This document shows, piece after piece, positions 14,015 to 21,822 of a DNA stretch of 42,483 nucleotides. The notes beneath the pieces are model-generated. The model was not told the origin of the DNA. It did no database searches and saw only the letters and a program-made list of their open reading frames with translations. A program made the position numbers and the translations under genes. Numbering within the stretch: the first letter of the stretch is position 1; every line of letters starts with the position of its first letter. The stretch is from positions 1 through 42,483 of the IMG/VR virus record IMGVR_UViG_3300035701_006044. One strand, 5' to 3'. Source of the stretch: a virus.

Positions 14015-15283
14015 TTATGCTTTTTCGATCTTGATCCCAGGAAAGGCCGTCGCCATGCGTTCCAGGCAAACCGCAACGTACTGGGGCACGATCTCAATCG
14101 CCCGGCATCTCCTGCCCATGTTCTCGCTGGCGACGACCGTCGTACCCGACCCGCTGAAGGGCTCGAAAACAATCGCTCCGTTCACCGAAGAGTTAGCCAG
14201 ACTTCTGGATACAAGCTCAACCGGCTTCATTGTGGGATGTTCTTCGCTCCGACTCGGGCGATCAATATCCCAGACGTCGTTTTGCTTCCGATCCTCGACA
14301 TCCTTTATTCTCGGCGCATCCCCCCTCCATCCATACCAAATAGGCTCGTACTTTGTGTGGTAGTCCTTCCTCGAAAGAACGGCGCAGTTCTTGTTCCAGA
14401 TGATGGTCGAAGACCAATGAAACCCCTCGTCCTCCAACAGCCTCATGATCAGCCCCCACTCTTGAGCAGACATCGCCATGTACAAAATTCCCCCCGGCAC
14501 CAGGGCCTCATATATCCGGGCGCAAAAAGACTCCGCGAAGGGGTCGAATTTTTCTCCGAGATTGTCGTTTTCAATCTTCCTTTTCTTGTAGGCGGGATGG
14601 TCGTCCTTCCCGTAATCCACGTTCCATGGTGGGTCCGTCCAGCAGATGCCAGCCCTCTCCCCGGCCATCACCCTTTTGACGTCCTCCTCCTTCGTGGAGT
14701 CACCGCACAGAAGAAGATGGTCTCCAATTTTCCAGAGGTCTCCTACCCCAGTTTGCCATTTTTTCAGAAGAGCGTCCGCGTGGTCGAGGTCGGGCTCCGC
14801 GTCCTTGCCCTTCCCGATGTGGTCCTTCTTCCCCTTCTCGATGAGAAGCTCGAGGTCCAGGTCGTTGAGCCGGAGCTGCTCACACAAATCCGGGAAGTCG
14901 TTGTTGGCCTGCCCCAGAACATCCTCAGCGGTCTCGGTCCACACCCCCTGGATCAGGTGGTTGTTGGCCGTGAGGTTCGCCAGCCGCTCCTTGTCCTCCG
15001 GCCAGTCCACGATCCGAATGGGGAATCGGTCCCCCTTCGGGGTGAGGATGGAAAAGCCCACCACCTCGTCCCCGACGATCTTGAGGTCGGGGCCGAACTC
15101 CGCCTTGAGGGCGCTCACCCGTTGATGCCCTGCAAACATCTGCTTCGTCCGCTCGTTGAAGCAGATCCCAGAGATGTCGCCGAGCTCCCGGACGCTGACC
15201 TGCAAGCCCTGCAAGGATTCCGCGTCGATCCGCCTCGGGTTGTAGGGCGCGGGATTGAGATCCTCGATGCTTCCGATCTTCAT
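14015..15283 (-). CDS. ParB-like domain fused to a DNA N6-adenine/N4-cytosine methyltransferase
   Basis: The 422-residue product begins with a ParB/Srx-like domain (AGHQRVSALK, 51-60), followed by a methyltransferase with catalytic TDPPW (216-220) before the AdoMet-binding FEPFSGSGTT (373-382), the order of beta-class enzymes. Such fusions are frequent in phages and modify phage DNA, probably against host restriction; target sequence unknown. The ATG at 15283 follows AAAGGAACAGGC; a longer frame from 15346 is rejected because it would overlap the next gene upstream and lacks such a site. A terminator and two structured RNAs follow downstream. Confidence 0.9.
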   Translation of the reverse strand: MKIGSIEDLNPAPYNPRRIDAESLQGLQVSVRELGDISGICFNERTKQMFAGHQRVSALKAEFGPDLKIVGDEVVGFSILTPKGDRFPIRIVDWPEDKERLANLTANNHLIQGVWTETAEDVLGQANNDFPDLCEQLRLNDLDLELLIEKGKKDHIGKGKDAEPDLDHADALLKKWQTGVGDLWKIGDHLLLCGDSTKEEDVKRVMAGERAGICWTDPPWNVDYGKDDHPAYKKRKIENDNLGEKFDPFAESFCARIYEALVPGGILYMAMSAQEWGLIMRLLEDEGFHWSSTIIWNKNCAVLSRKDYHTKYEPIWYGWRGDAPRIKDVEDRKQNDVWDIDRPSRSEEHPTMKPVELVSRSLANSSVNGAIVFEPFSGSGTTVVASENMGRRCRAIEIVPQYVAVCLERMATAFPGIKIEKA

Positions 15284-15311
15284 GCCTGTTCCTTTCGTCA
15301 AGGTCCGTCTT

Positions 15312-15650
15312 CTATTGATCCCCCCCATCATCGGGGTCATCCTCATCCCAGTCCTCGTCCTCCTCTTCGTCCTCCCAGACGTCTTCCTCCTCCGCCCCCT
15401 TCCTCCCCCATGCCCGTGCCTCTACGGCTTCGGCGATCTTGGTTTCCTCCTCGGGATCCTTCTCATCCACGATCATCCAAAAGAGAAGGTCTTCGTCGAG
15501 ACCGAACTGCTGGTGGATGCGTTGGGCCGCCTCCCGGGCGAACGTGCGAACAGCGTAGTCCGCCTTCAGAACGGGAGCCAACTGGCTCGCATCGGCAACG
15601 GACGGGGCCTTGATCTCCAACGCATCGAGAAGCCTGTCAATGGCTGACAT
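15312..15650 (-). CDS. Acidic hypothetical protein
   Basis: The 112-residue product has a helical N-terminal part (about 1-75) and a strongly acidic C-terminal tail made almost only of Asp, Glu and Trp (about 87-112). Acidic tails of this kind occur in DNA mimics and in proteins that bind basic partners, but nothing specific is visible here. It overlaps the start of the methylase leader region only in a non-used frame, and its own start overlaps the upstream gene by 14 bases. It sits directly before the methylase, so a restriction-related role is conceivable but unproven. Confidence 0.65.
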   Translation of the reverse strand: MSAIDRLLDALEIKAPSVADASQLAPVLKADYAVRTFAREAAQRIHQQFGLDEDLLFWMIVDEKDPEEETKIAEAVEARAWGRKGAEEEDVWEDEEEDEDWDEDDPDDGGDQ

Positions 15651-16056
15651 CGACTACCTCCCTCACCCCCCTCTTGAGGATCTCCCCCAGCGCACGAGCG
15701 TCATCGGCGTTGGCGAAGAGCCCGCTCTTCTGAAGCAACTTCGTCATCCGATTCATGTAGACGAAAATACACCCGGACCAAGGACGAACAAAATCCATCT
15801 CACTCTCCGGTAAAAAGTTGATCGTGACGTCCACGTGGGCGGACAAGTACTTGGCGAGATTTTCCCGATTCCACGACGACATGATGCCATAAGGCCGCAA
15901 CGCCTCCTCCGCCGCCTTCTGAACCGCCTTGGTAACCCCCCCTTCCATCCCCATCTTCGTGATGAAAAATGAGCGAACGACCGTCTCCGTCGCCGCGCTG
16001 ACCTTCTCCAGTATCTCGTTCCGAAGCCACAGATGATCTTCAAGTTTTACGATCAT
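15637..16056 (-). CDS. Hypothetical protein
   Basis: The product has 139 residues and appears soluble with mixed helices and strands; W/F residues in MDFVRPWSGCIFVYMNRM suggest a buried core strand pair. No family recognised. Its ATG at 16056 overlaps the stop of the upstream lipoprotein gene (ATGA), which supports co-translation, and its end overlaps the acidic protein's start by 14 bases. Confidence 0.65.
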   Translation of the reverse strand: MIVKLEDHLWLRNEILEKVSAATETVVRSFFITKMGMEGGVTKAVQKAAEEALRPYGIMSSWNRENLAKYLSAHVDVTINFLPESEMDFVRPWSGCIFVYMNRMTKLLQKSGLFANADDARALGEILKRGVREVVDVSH

Positions 16057-17270
16057 TCAAGGGCCCCCATGTACCGACCCATCCAGTAGGCGAGCAGAAA
16101 GTCCTGCCGGGAGTAGTCCAGAGTCGGGTCTCCTCCCTCCGCCTTGAGCAGCTCCTCGTATGCGCTCGAAGACCACGCGGTCGAGGTCACCGGACGGCAC
16201 TCCAGCGGAACCACCTTCTCGTGCGTCTTGGTGTTCTGGTACTGGTCAGCGTAGGGGTTGTACCGTTGGGTCAAATTCTTCAGCCGGGCGACGGCGTCCA
16301 TCACATCCCCGCTGTACTTGGTTCCCCCCACGAACTTGTAGGACAGGGCGTAGAACGCCATTTGCCAGGCGTGGCTCCGCTCCCAGAAGGAATCCGCGCC
16401 CGCGAGGTAGAACTCCCTCCGGTGCGGCGACTCGTCGTTCATCCAAAGGGTGATCATGTTCATGCCGTACATGAACGTGTTCGCCGCCGAATGGGGGAAC
16501 CACGGGTAGAAGTATTGGGCCTGCCGGTGGTAGTCCTTCTCAATCAGCCAGTTCAAGAATGCTTCACACTCCCCGTCCCCTGGGTTCAACTTCAAGGCGA
16601 GGTTGGCGAGGGCCATCATCGCCACGCCGTAGTGCCCGATGGGGACGCCCATGACCGGCGTGTTGAAGTCCCCGTAAGGGGTCGGCGTGTTCTCGTTCTG
16701 GTAGACCTTCAGGTGGTGCTTCCTCATGTGCATGGCGATGGCCTTCACGTCCGCCGCCGCTTCCGCCTTGGATGCGTCGTCGGCAGCCCGCCGCACGAAG
16801 ATGTTCGTCCCGAACAACCACCCGCCCTGCCCGTCTCCGCTCCCGTCCCTCCTGAAGGTCAGCGTCGTCTCCGATGGATCGTGCTTGCCGTAGGATCGCG
16901 CCACCAGACCGGAGTAGCCGGAGCCAGCGACCAGAAGATGGTGGGCCTTCCAGCAGGCCAGGGCCTTCGCTTGGTCCGCTGGATCCTTCGTCACCGCGTA
17001 CTTCAGGGACAGAGAAGCCAAGTAGATCCCGTTGTGAAACGCGCCATCGGCCTGGGCGGTCCCCTGCTCGTAAAGGGCCTTGAGGTCGCCCGGGGGCCGC
17101 TTGGCGTAGATGAGGAGCCCCTCGGGGAGAAGATGGGTCAGGATCTCCTGGGAGTGGGCCTTCTCGATCGTCGCGAGGTCCGTGTCCATCACCGGGGTCT
17201 CCCGAAGAAGCTTCGACGAAGGGCACCCTACCATGAAAACGACCGCCAGAAGCACGATCATGCGTCTCAC
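16053..17270 (-). CDS. Lipoprotein with a helical-barrel-like body
   Basis: The protein of about 405 residues starts MRRMIVLLAVVFMVGCPSS, a lipoprotein signal peptide with lipobox VGC, so it should be lipidated and held at the host membrane. The mature part is helical with repeated Gly/His/Trp/Tyr-rich helix ends (for example AFHNGIYLASLSLKYA and WQMAFYALSYK), which resembles alpha/alpha-toroid carbohydrate-active enzymes; I infer this from pattern only. I choose GTG at 17270, overlapping the previous stop (GTGA) and preceded by AAGGGAG; ATG at 17261 is possible. A larger frame to 17576 runs antisense-free over another gene and is rejected. A role in host-surface change or superinfection exclusion is plausible. 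Confidence 0.7.
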   Translation of the reverse strand: MRRMIVLLAVVFMVGCPSSKLLRETPVMDTDLATIEKAHSQEILTHLLPEGLLIYAKRPPGDLKALYEQGTAQADGAFHNGIYLASLSLKYAVTKDPADQAKALACWKAHHLLVAGSGYSGLVARSYGKHDPSETTLTFRRDGSGDGQGGWLFGTNIFVRRAADDASKAEAAADVKAIAMHMRKHHLKVYQNENTPTPYGDFNTPVMGVPIGHYGVAMMALANLALKLNPGDGECEAFLNWLIEKDYHRQAQYFYPWFPHSAANTFMYGMNMITLWMNDESPHRREFYLAGADSFWERSHAWQMAFYALSYKFVGGTKYSGDVMDAVARLKNLTQRYNPYADQYQNTKTHEKVVPLECRPVTSTAWSSSAYEELLKAEGGDPTLDYSRQDFLLAYWMGRYMGALE

Positions 17271-17644
17271 TTCATGTCTCCCTTCACCCACTTCCAATCG
17301 GCGGTGATCTCCTTGTCGAGATTGACAGACCCCATCTGGGCCACGTACTGTAGGAGCCGTTGCGCGATCTCCGGGGCACTCACCGGCTTGAACTGCATCA
17401 CCTCCGGCTCCATCATCTTCCTGGCGACCATCTCCTCTGCGGTCCACAGCACCTCGAACAGGTCCGGGTTGATGCAGTGGATCTCGCCCTGGTAGTCCTT
17501 CGCCAGTACGCATCCTCCGATGTCGGCCTTCCCCTCGATGAGGGTGAGGTGATCCCCCTTCGAGGACATGGACCATAGGAACCCTGGCCGATCCTCTTTT
17601 TCGATGACCCTCCCCTTCAAAATGACGGCATCGCCGGGCTTCAT
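17267..17644 (-). CDS. Hypothetical protein
   Basis: The 125-residue product opens with a strand-rich region (MKPGDAVILKGRVIEKEDRPG) that reads like a small beta-barrel, then helices with several Met and Glu residues. The first half mentions no diagnostic motif. The stop overlaps the GTG start of the lipoprotein gene. It lies three bases after the stop of the Cys-motif gene at 17648, so it belongs to the same operon. Confidence 0.65.
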   Translation of the reverse strand: MKPGDAVILKGRVIEKEDRPGFLWSMSSKGDHLTLIEGKADIGGCVLAKDYQGEIHCINPDLFEVLWTAEEMVARKMMEPEVMQFKPVSAPEIAQRLLQYVAQMGSVNLDKEITADWKWVKGDMK

Positions 17645-17647
17645 CTT

Positions 17648-18010
17648 CTACTCCATGATGCGATTGGCAACCAGCAGGGACTCGAACATGTCCCTAACGA
17701 CGCACCCGGGGCACCCCCTCTTGCACTTCCCGTCCTTGCCTCGTTCATGACTCAGCTCGACGGCCTCCATCGCCGCGTCAAGACCAAGGGTCTTCAGCCG
17801 ATACAGATCCTTCACCTTCTTCAACTCCTGCGGGGCCGGGTGAAGAAGGTCATCCCAGCGCCTCTCGGTATAGATAAAGAACCTGTCCATGACGACATTG
17901 TAGTAGACGTCGCCTTCCGCCGGGTGTGCGGGCTGGCCCGTGAGCGTCTTCAGCCTTGCAAGCCGTGAGCTGGGGAGGCCCAGCGCCCCGTCGTATTCTT
18001 CCGAGTTCAC
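17648..18010 (-). CDS. GxDGKC-motif protein, paralogue C, with a fibre-like N-terminus
   Basis: The product has 120 residues. The C-terminal half holds RGKDGKCKRGCPGCVVR and a final helix SLLVANRIME, aligning with the two small proteins at 10.8-11.3 kb. The N-terminal part contains GDVYYNVVMDRFFIYTERRW, which resembles the short GxxYYNxxxxxxxxYxxxxW element common in tail fibres and also seen in the fibre gene at 41.4 kb. The GTG start at 18010 follows AGGAGG with seven-base spacing and overlaps the stop of the DksA-like gene. Function unknown. Confidence 0.7.
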   Translation of the reverse strand: MNSEEYDGALGLPSSRLARLKTLTGQPAHPAEGDVYYNVVMDRFFIYTERRWDDLLHPAPQELKKVKDLYRLKTLGLDAAMEAVELSHERGKDGKCKRGCPGCVVRDMFESLLVANRIME

Positions 18011-18342
18011 CAATTGTCCTCCTCTTTCCTTTTGCAGGGAAGACACAGCCGAGAATTCGGAAGGGACTTGAGCCGGACGATAGAAATTCCCTTCCCGCAG
18101 GATTCACAGGTCCCGAAGGTCTTGTCCGCAATCCTCGCCAAAGCGTCGTCGATCTCGCGGATCTCCCTCTCTTCCGTCTCGATCAGGCCCCGCGTGATCT
18201 CGACCTCGTAGTCGAACTCCTCGGGATCCTTGCTGGGTATTCTCACCCCATCGTCGGCCTTCATGTTCCCGATGTCGTTGGAGAGCCGCTCCCGTTTCTC
18301 CAGGAGCCTCTTCTCCAGCGACTTCATTTGCTTCGCGTCCAC
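18007..18342 (-). CDS. DksA/TraR-type zinc-finger protein
   Basis: The 111-residue protein has an N-terminal coiled coil and a four-cysteine zinc finger, CESCG (C79, C82) and CLPCK (C100, C103), with the typical IADKTFGTCESCGKGI context of DksA/TraR proteins. These enter the secondary channel of bacterial RNA polymerase and change promoter choice. The canonical DxxDxA tip motif of DksA is not clearly present, so activity may differ. It could redirect host RNA polymerase during infection. It starts a run of overlapping small genes (its stop is in the GTGA of paralogue C). Confidence 0.88.
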   Translation of the reverse strand: MDAKQMKSLEKRLLEKRERLSNDIGNMKADDGVRIPSKDPEEFDYEVEITRGLIETEEREIREIDDALARIADKTFGTCESCGKGISIVRLKSLPNSRLCLPCKRKEEDNW

Positions 18343-18345
18343 TGC

Positions 18346-18666
18346 TCACCCTTTCTTTTCCATGGGAAGAAAATCGTCATGTCCAAGCGGGGGCCAATCG
18401 TGCGCTACCGCGAACAGGTTCCCACCCGACACCGCGAAGATGTAGAGACAATCGTGCGCCCAGTTCGCCTCGGGATACAGGTCCACGAAGATCAAGCGCG
18501 CCTTCATGGCGGAAGGGATGCAGGAAAGGAGCGCCCCCCTGGCATCCAGGAAGGTCCTCGGGGACTCCGCCGTCTTCGAGACGAAGACCTTCGCTCCTGG
18601 GGGTAGCTTGGCTCCGAAGGACAACCAGAACGCGTCCTCGGCTTCCTTGGGCATGCCCTCATTCAT
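18346..18666 (-). CDS. Hypothetical protein
   Basis: The 106-residue product has alternating strands and helices (ALLSCIPSAMKARLIFVDLYPEA region) and ends MEKKG. No family recognised. The ATG at 18666 overlaps the TGA of the upstream gene (ATGA) and is preceded by AGAAGAG; a longer frame to 18810 lies inside the upstream gene and is rejected. It is three bases from the DksA-like gene. Confidence 0.62.
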   Translation of the reverse strand: MNEGMPKEAEDAFWLSFGAKLPPGAKVFVSKTAESPRTFLDARGALLSCIPSAMKARLIFVDLYPEANWAHDCLYIFAVSGGNLFAVAHDWPPLGHDDFLPMEKKG

Positions 18667-18998
18667 GAGCTCTTCTGCCACTCCTTTTTGTCGAGAGGAA
18701 TCCCCATCATAATCTCCGCAACCGCCTCCTCCTTGGAGATGTTGCAGGGGAAACCCGCGAAGAGATGGTCGAAAAAGGAGGAATCCGTCGTCGATCCATG
18801 CTCGTACCACTTCAAGACCCTGGTGATGATTTGAAATTCCATCCCTTTCCCCATCTCGATGCTGAATTCCTTCGCCGCCTGGAGCAGGGCCGCTCGGACG
18901 CGCTTATGTCGATGCTTCTTCTCCTGAATGACCCCCATGACCAGCTTCCTGGCCGCCTGCCCCGCCATCCGAGCCCGAGCTAATCCTACCTTTTCCAT
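18663..18998 (-). CDS. Hypothetical helical protein
   Basis: The product has 111 residues, is basic in its N-terminal half (KKHRHKRVRAALLQAAKE) and acidic near the end. The C-terminal part FPCNISKEEAVAEIMMG looks like a helix after a turn. No family recognised. It lies in a run of short, closely packed genes and overlaps the next one by four bases. Confidence 0.6.
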   Translation of the reverse strand: MEKVGLARARMAGQAARKLVMGVIQEKKHRHKRVRAALLQAAKEFSIEMGKGMEFQIITRVLKWYEHGSTTDSSFFDHLFAGFPCNISKEEAVAEIMMGIPLDKKEWQKSS

Positions 18999-19002
18999 GC
19001 CC

Positions 19003-19257
19003 CTACTGCTTTCCCCTCTTTGTCGGGAGATTTGAGAACCCCTTGCAAACGATTCCCGATTTCTGGTCCGCTTTCACCTTGCGGTACGCCAGGATCTCGG
19101 CGGGCGACGCGTCGGCGCACAGGCGAACCTTCCAGATGGAGGCACCCGTCGCCTTGTCCGATTCGCCCGTGGGAACGGGCCATCCATGCTTCGTTCGATC
19201 CAACCTCTCCGCGTTGTCGTCCTTGAACTCCATCCGGCAGATGTCGCATCGGATCAT
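19003..19257 (-). CDS. Small protein with CxxC N-terminus
   Basis: The 84-residue product starts MIRCDICRMEF, a CxxC knuckle, and contains two more cysteines (VRLCADA, GIVCKG) that could complete a zinc site. No family recognised. The ATG at 19257 follows AGAGGAC and overlaps the stop of the upstream gene (ATGA); a longer frame to 19323 is inside that gene and rejected. Confidence 0.62.
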   Translation of the reverse strand: MIRCDICRMEFKDDNAERLDRTKHGWPVPTGESDKATGASIWKVRLCADASPAEILAYRKVKADQKSGIVCKGFSNLPTKRGKQ

Positions 19258-19646
19258 GATTTGTCCTCTGGCCCCTTGAGGCCGAACAATTCCTCGGGAG
19301 AAATGGGAACCATCTTCGGACACATGATTCCCATGTTCTCCGCCTTCACCTTCTTGATGTCATCGTATCCGATCCCGGCAAAAATCAGGTGCTTCTCGCA
19401 GACGCCCAGAGCCCGGTCTTCCTTGTGGACATGAACGGAAATCCTGGTCTCCTCCCCGCAAACGAAGCAGTGATCCGCGATGTACTTCGTCGTGAGCGGC
19501 CCCCGGTACTTGGGGTAGTCCATCCGCTTCTTCGGACCCCCGCAAGCCTTCCCGCACGACGCGCTGCCCGCGTCCTTCGCTTCGGCGAAGCACTCACAGA
19601 AGCGGCAGATGAACATGAACGAAAGGTCATTCACTGGGAGGGGCAT
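19254..19646 (-). CDS. Cysteine-rich probable zinc protein
   Basis: The product of about 130 residues has eight or more cysteines arranged as CRFCECF, SCGKACGG, CFVCGEE and VCEKH, so one or two zinc ribbons are likely. The start at 19646 follows GGAGG with five-base spacing; an ATG at 19658 lies within that ribosome binding site region. The start overlaps the TSCPD gene by about 20 bases. Function unknown; such proteins often bind nucleic acid or the host polymerase. Confidence 0.65.
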   Translation of the reverse strand: MPLPVNDLSFMFICRFCECFAEAKDAGSASCGKACGGPKKRMDYPKYRGPLTTKYIADHCFVCGEETRISVHVHKEDRALGVCEKHLIFAGIGYDDIKKVKAENMGIMCPKMVPISPEELFGLKGPEDKS

Positions 19647-19953
19647 TAGATCCTCCATGCTCGTCGAGCACCCCGGCGATCGCGTCGAGGCAGGACCTCT
19701 TGTCCTTCGCCTCGGGACAGGCCGTCCCCTTCATTGCTGCCACGACGGAGGAGATTGGCACCCCCAGCTGGATGGCCCTCCCGGCAAGATTTCCCGCAAC
19801 CCCGCAGAGGAGCCCTTTGCAGGTGAACCCCTTCCCAAGGCGGGGAAAAACCCCACTGACCTTTCCGCCAGAATTGAAGACGAGGGTGACGTCCATCACG
19901 CCGCACGCCGTCCACCTTTTGACGGTCACGCTGGGAAACGCCTGCTCCTCCAT
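19627..19953 (-). CDS. Stand-alone TSCPD-domain protein
   Basis: The 108-residue protein matches the TSCPD domain found at the C-terminus of class II ribonucleotide reductases: GKGFTCKGLLCGVAGNLAGR is the glycine/cysteine core (C45, C50), and TACPEAKDKRSCLDAIAGVL (C79, C88) is the signature region. Stand-alone copies are known, but their role is not settled. The phage also encodes a full NrdJ with its own TSCPD-like region at 7.6 kb, so this is a second copy encoded far from the enzyme. It may act in trans on NrdJ or do something else. Confidence 0.82.
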   Translation of the reverse strand: MEEQAFPSVTVKRWTACGVMDVTLVFNSGGKVSGVFPRLGKGFTCKGLLCGVAGNLAGRAIQLGVPISSVVAAMKGTACPEAKDKRSCLDAIAGVLDEHGGSNAPPSE

Positions 19954-19963
19954 GTGGTCCCCC

Positions 19964-20449
19964 CTACCCCTTGGGGAGCGCCTTGAGCTCCTTCATCAGG
20001 GCGTCGATCTCGGGCCGCTTGGCCTGCCTCGCCGTCGTCCAATTCGAGGACTTGGCGACCTCCTCCGCGAATTGCGTCACGGGAACGCAGTAGGCGGAAC
20101 CTTCGAGCGTGAAAATCGAGTAGGCGTCGCCCGTCTCCGCGTTGATGGCCTTGGCCTCCACCGCCTCGGGCATGGACGTCAACCCCGCCGCCGCGAACGC
20201 TTCGCGGAGGGCATCCCCCGGGTTATCGTTCTGACCGGTCCCGATCGGATGCCCCTCGATGTAGAGAACCCACTTCGGAACTTCCCCAAGGGAAAGAACG
20301 AATCCCTCCTCCAGGGTGCTGCCCTTCTTGGCGAGCGCGGCTTTCCACTTCTGGCCCGCGCTGTCCGCCACTCCGATCTTGGGATCCTCTCCCTTGAGGA
20401 TCTGTTCGATCATTTCTTTCCTGATGTAAACTGTCAGTATCCTTGCCAT
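19964..20449 (-). CDS. Hypothetical protein
   Basis: The 161-residue product starts MARILTVYIRKEMIEQIL and contains a beta-rich middle (VPKWVLYIEGHPIG) and a Lys-rich C-terminus. No family recognised. The ATG at 20449 has GGAGG seven bases upstream; the GTG at 20455 lies too close to that site. It follows the stop of the next gene upstream by three bases. Confidence 0.62.
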   Translation of the reverse strand: MARILTVYIRKEMIEQILKGEDPKIGVADSAGQKWKAALAKKGSTLEEGFVLSLGEVPKWVLYIEGHPIGTGQNDNPGDALREAFAAAGLTSMPEAVEAKAINAETGDAYSIFTLEGSAYCVPVTQFAEEVAKSSNWTTARQAKRPEIDALMKELKALPKG

Positions 20450-20451
20450 TC

Positions 20452-20727
20452 TCACTCCTCCAACTTCAAAACGAAAACTTCCACGTATGCCTGCTCATGC
20501 TTCTCGATGGCCCCCACAGAGGGTCTTCCATCGTTCGTGTCCAGCAGCCATCCCTTGGGAAGCGGGAAGTACACCCTCCCCAGTTGCGCCTTCCTGCTCT
20601 GACCGTGATACCACCTGTTCTCTTTCCCATCCATCCTCATGCGCCCGTCTTCAAGAGCCGCCGCTACCTTCAGGGCGCTGATCTCCTCCTCCAGAATCTT
20701 GACCTGCGCCTGAAGTTTCCGAGTCAT
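20452..20727 (-). CDS. Hypothetical protein with N-terminal coiled coil
   Basis: From ATG at 20727 the product begins MTRKLQAQVKILEEEISALK, a good coiled-coil start, followed by a strand-rich body (RVYFPLPKGWLLDT). This start overlaps the preceding gene by 77 bases, which is unusual. Alternatives are 20799, giving a larger overlap, and 20640, giving a 62-residue protein with almost no overlap but a weak ribosome binding site. Codon content looks real in this frame, while the overlapping frame encodes low-complexity sequence. Confidence 0.5.
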   Translation of the reverse strand: MTRKLQAQVKILEEEISALKVAAALEDGRMRMDGKENRWYHGQSRKAQLGRVYFPLPKGWLLDTNDGRPSVGAIEKHEQAYVEVFVLKLEE

Positions 20728-20956
20728 TCCCCTGGCCTTTTTGACCAGACTCCTTCTGATCATCGTCTGCTTTGACACAGGCCATTCCTTCCATCGCATC
20801 CCTGACTGCTTCGACCATTGCGGAAAAGTCGAGATCCTTCAGGCCAAATCGGATCCACCATTGGATCCCCCGCAGCTTCACCTCGACCTCGACGGGTCGA
20901 CCGGCTACGAGCCGCCGGAAATCCTCTTGGGTCAAAACAACCGTCACTTCCGGCAC
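20651..20956 (-). CDS. Hypothetical protein with low-complexity tail
   Basis: The 101-residue product has a folded N-terminal half (VTVVLTQEDFRRLVAGRPVE and a Trp/Phe-rich strand) and a Gly/Ser/Asp/Gln-rich C-terminal tail of about 35 residues. The GTG at 20956 follows GGAGG with five-base spacing and overlaps the end of the upstream gene by 13 bases. No family recognised. Confidence 0.55.
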   Translation of the reverse strand: MPEVTVVLTQEDFRRLVAGRPVEVEVKLRGIQWWIRFGLKDLDFSAMVEAVRDAMEGMACVKADDDQKESGQKGQGNDSETSGAGQDSGGGDQRPEGSGGS

Positions 20957-21525
20957 AACTCCCTCCGGTCGACAATCTTCTCGGGCACGATGGCCGCGTC
21001 GTCCTTCTGCGCGATCCAGAATCGGAAGGCGCTGAGCCACTTCAGCCCATGAAGATTCCTGGTCGTCTTCGCATTCCGCCCCTCGATTCGGTTGAGCTTC
21101 CGAAGGGCCCAGAACAAGCCGTTCCCAGCGCCGAAGACCGCCGCCTCATCGGCGTTCGAGAATGTCACGTCGTCGAACTCGTAGGTGAACCGGGCGTTCA
21201 TCAGAACCTGCGCCACCTTGTCTTCCACAGCGGTCGTCTTGGTCTTGACCTGGGTCGTGCAGGGGAAGGCGGCGAAAGAACTCACTCTCACCTTGGCGTG
21301 AAGCCACCCGTCTTTGGATTGGTAGGTCGAAATCGAAACGGGAAACTTGGCCTTGCTCCTTCGATGATGCGCGATGGTGAGGTACACCGTCTTGCCCAGA
21401 GGGTTGCCGGGGATCATCTTTTCCGCGAAGTACTTCATGGCGTGAAATTTCCGATCTGTCGTCCTGTCAAAGACCATCAGATCCGGCACCACACCCCCGG
21501 CCCCAGCGATTCGTCGCTTCGCCAT
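20944..21525 (-). CDS. Hypothetical protein
   Basis: The 193-residue product is basic with mixed secondary structure (AKRRIAGAGGVVPDLMVFDR at the start). No recognised motif. It is the first gene after the promoter at 21551-21578, with GAGG eight bases before the ATG. It may thus head a transcription unit that includes the following small genes. Confidence 0.68.
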   Translation of the reverse strand: MAKRRIAGAGGVVPDLMVFDRTTDRKFHAMKYFAEKMIPGNPLGKTVYLTIAHHRRSKAKFPVSISTYQSKDGWLHAKVRVSSFAAFPCTTQVKTKTTAVEDKVAQVLMNARFTYEFDDVTFSNADEAAVFGAGNGLFWALRKLNRIEGRNAKTTRNLHGLKWLSAFRFWIAQKDDAAIVPEKIVDRRELCRK

Positions 21526-21550
21526 CGTTTGCGCCTCAATCCACCTTTAT

Positions 21551-21578
21551 ACTATAAGGTACTTGTTTCTTTTGTCAA
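21551..21578 (-). promoter_or_regulatory. Promoter of the N16 family upstream of the 193-residue gene
   Basis: Minus strand TTGACA (21578-21573), 16-base spacer, TATAGT (21556-21551), placed in the short gap after the stop of the zinc-ribbon gene. Confidence 0.82.
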
Positions 21579-21585
21579 GCCCCAA

Positions 21586-21822
21586 CTAATCGTTCTCGTC
21601 ATCGTCCTCATCGTCGCCATCCTCCTCGTCCTCCTCGTCCTTTTTCTTTCCTTCCTGCCCTCCCTTCCCGGGGCACTCCTCGTGAAATCCTCCCTGGCAC
21701 TTGGGCCGGTGGATGATTCCGTAGGAGTCCACCCACGCGCCACAACCCGAGCACTTGCCGTCCCTCATCTCCGACTTGCAGTAGGGACAAGCCATCCCCC
21801 TCCCGATGTTTTCCTTCTTCAT
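21586..21822 (-). CDS. Zinc-ribbon protein with acidic tail
   Basis: The 78-residue protein has CPYCKSEMRDGKCSGCGAW, a CxxC-x8-CxxC zinc ribbon, then a further Cys/His pair (KCQGGFHEEC), and ends in about 25 mostly Asp and Glu residues. The ATG at 21822 shares its last base with the stop of the gene upstream. Ribbons of this kind often occur in transcription factors and nucleic-acid-binding proteins; nothing more specific is visible. Confidence 0.65.
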   Translation of the reverse strand: MKKENIGRGMACPYCKSEMRDGKCSGCGAWVDSYGIIHRPKCQGGFHEECPGKGGQEGKKKDEEDEEDGDDEDDDEND

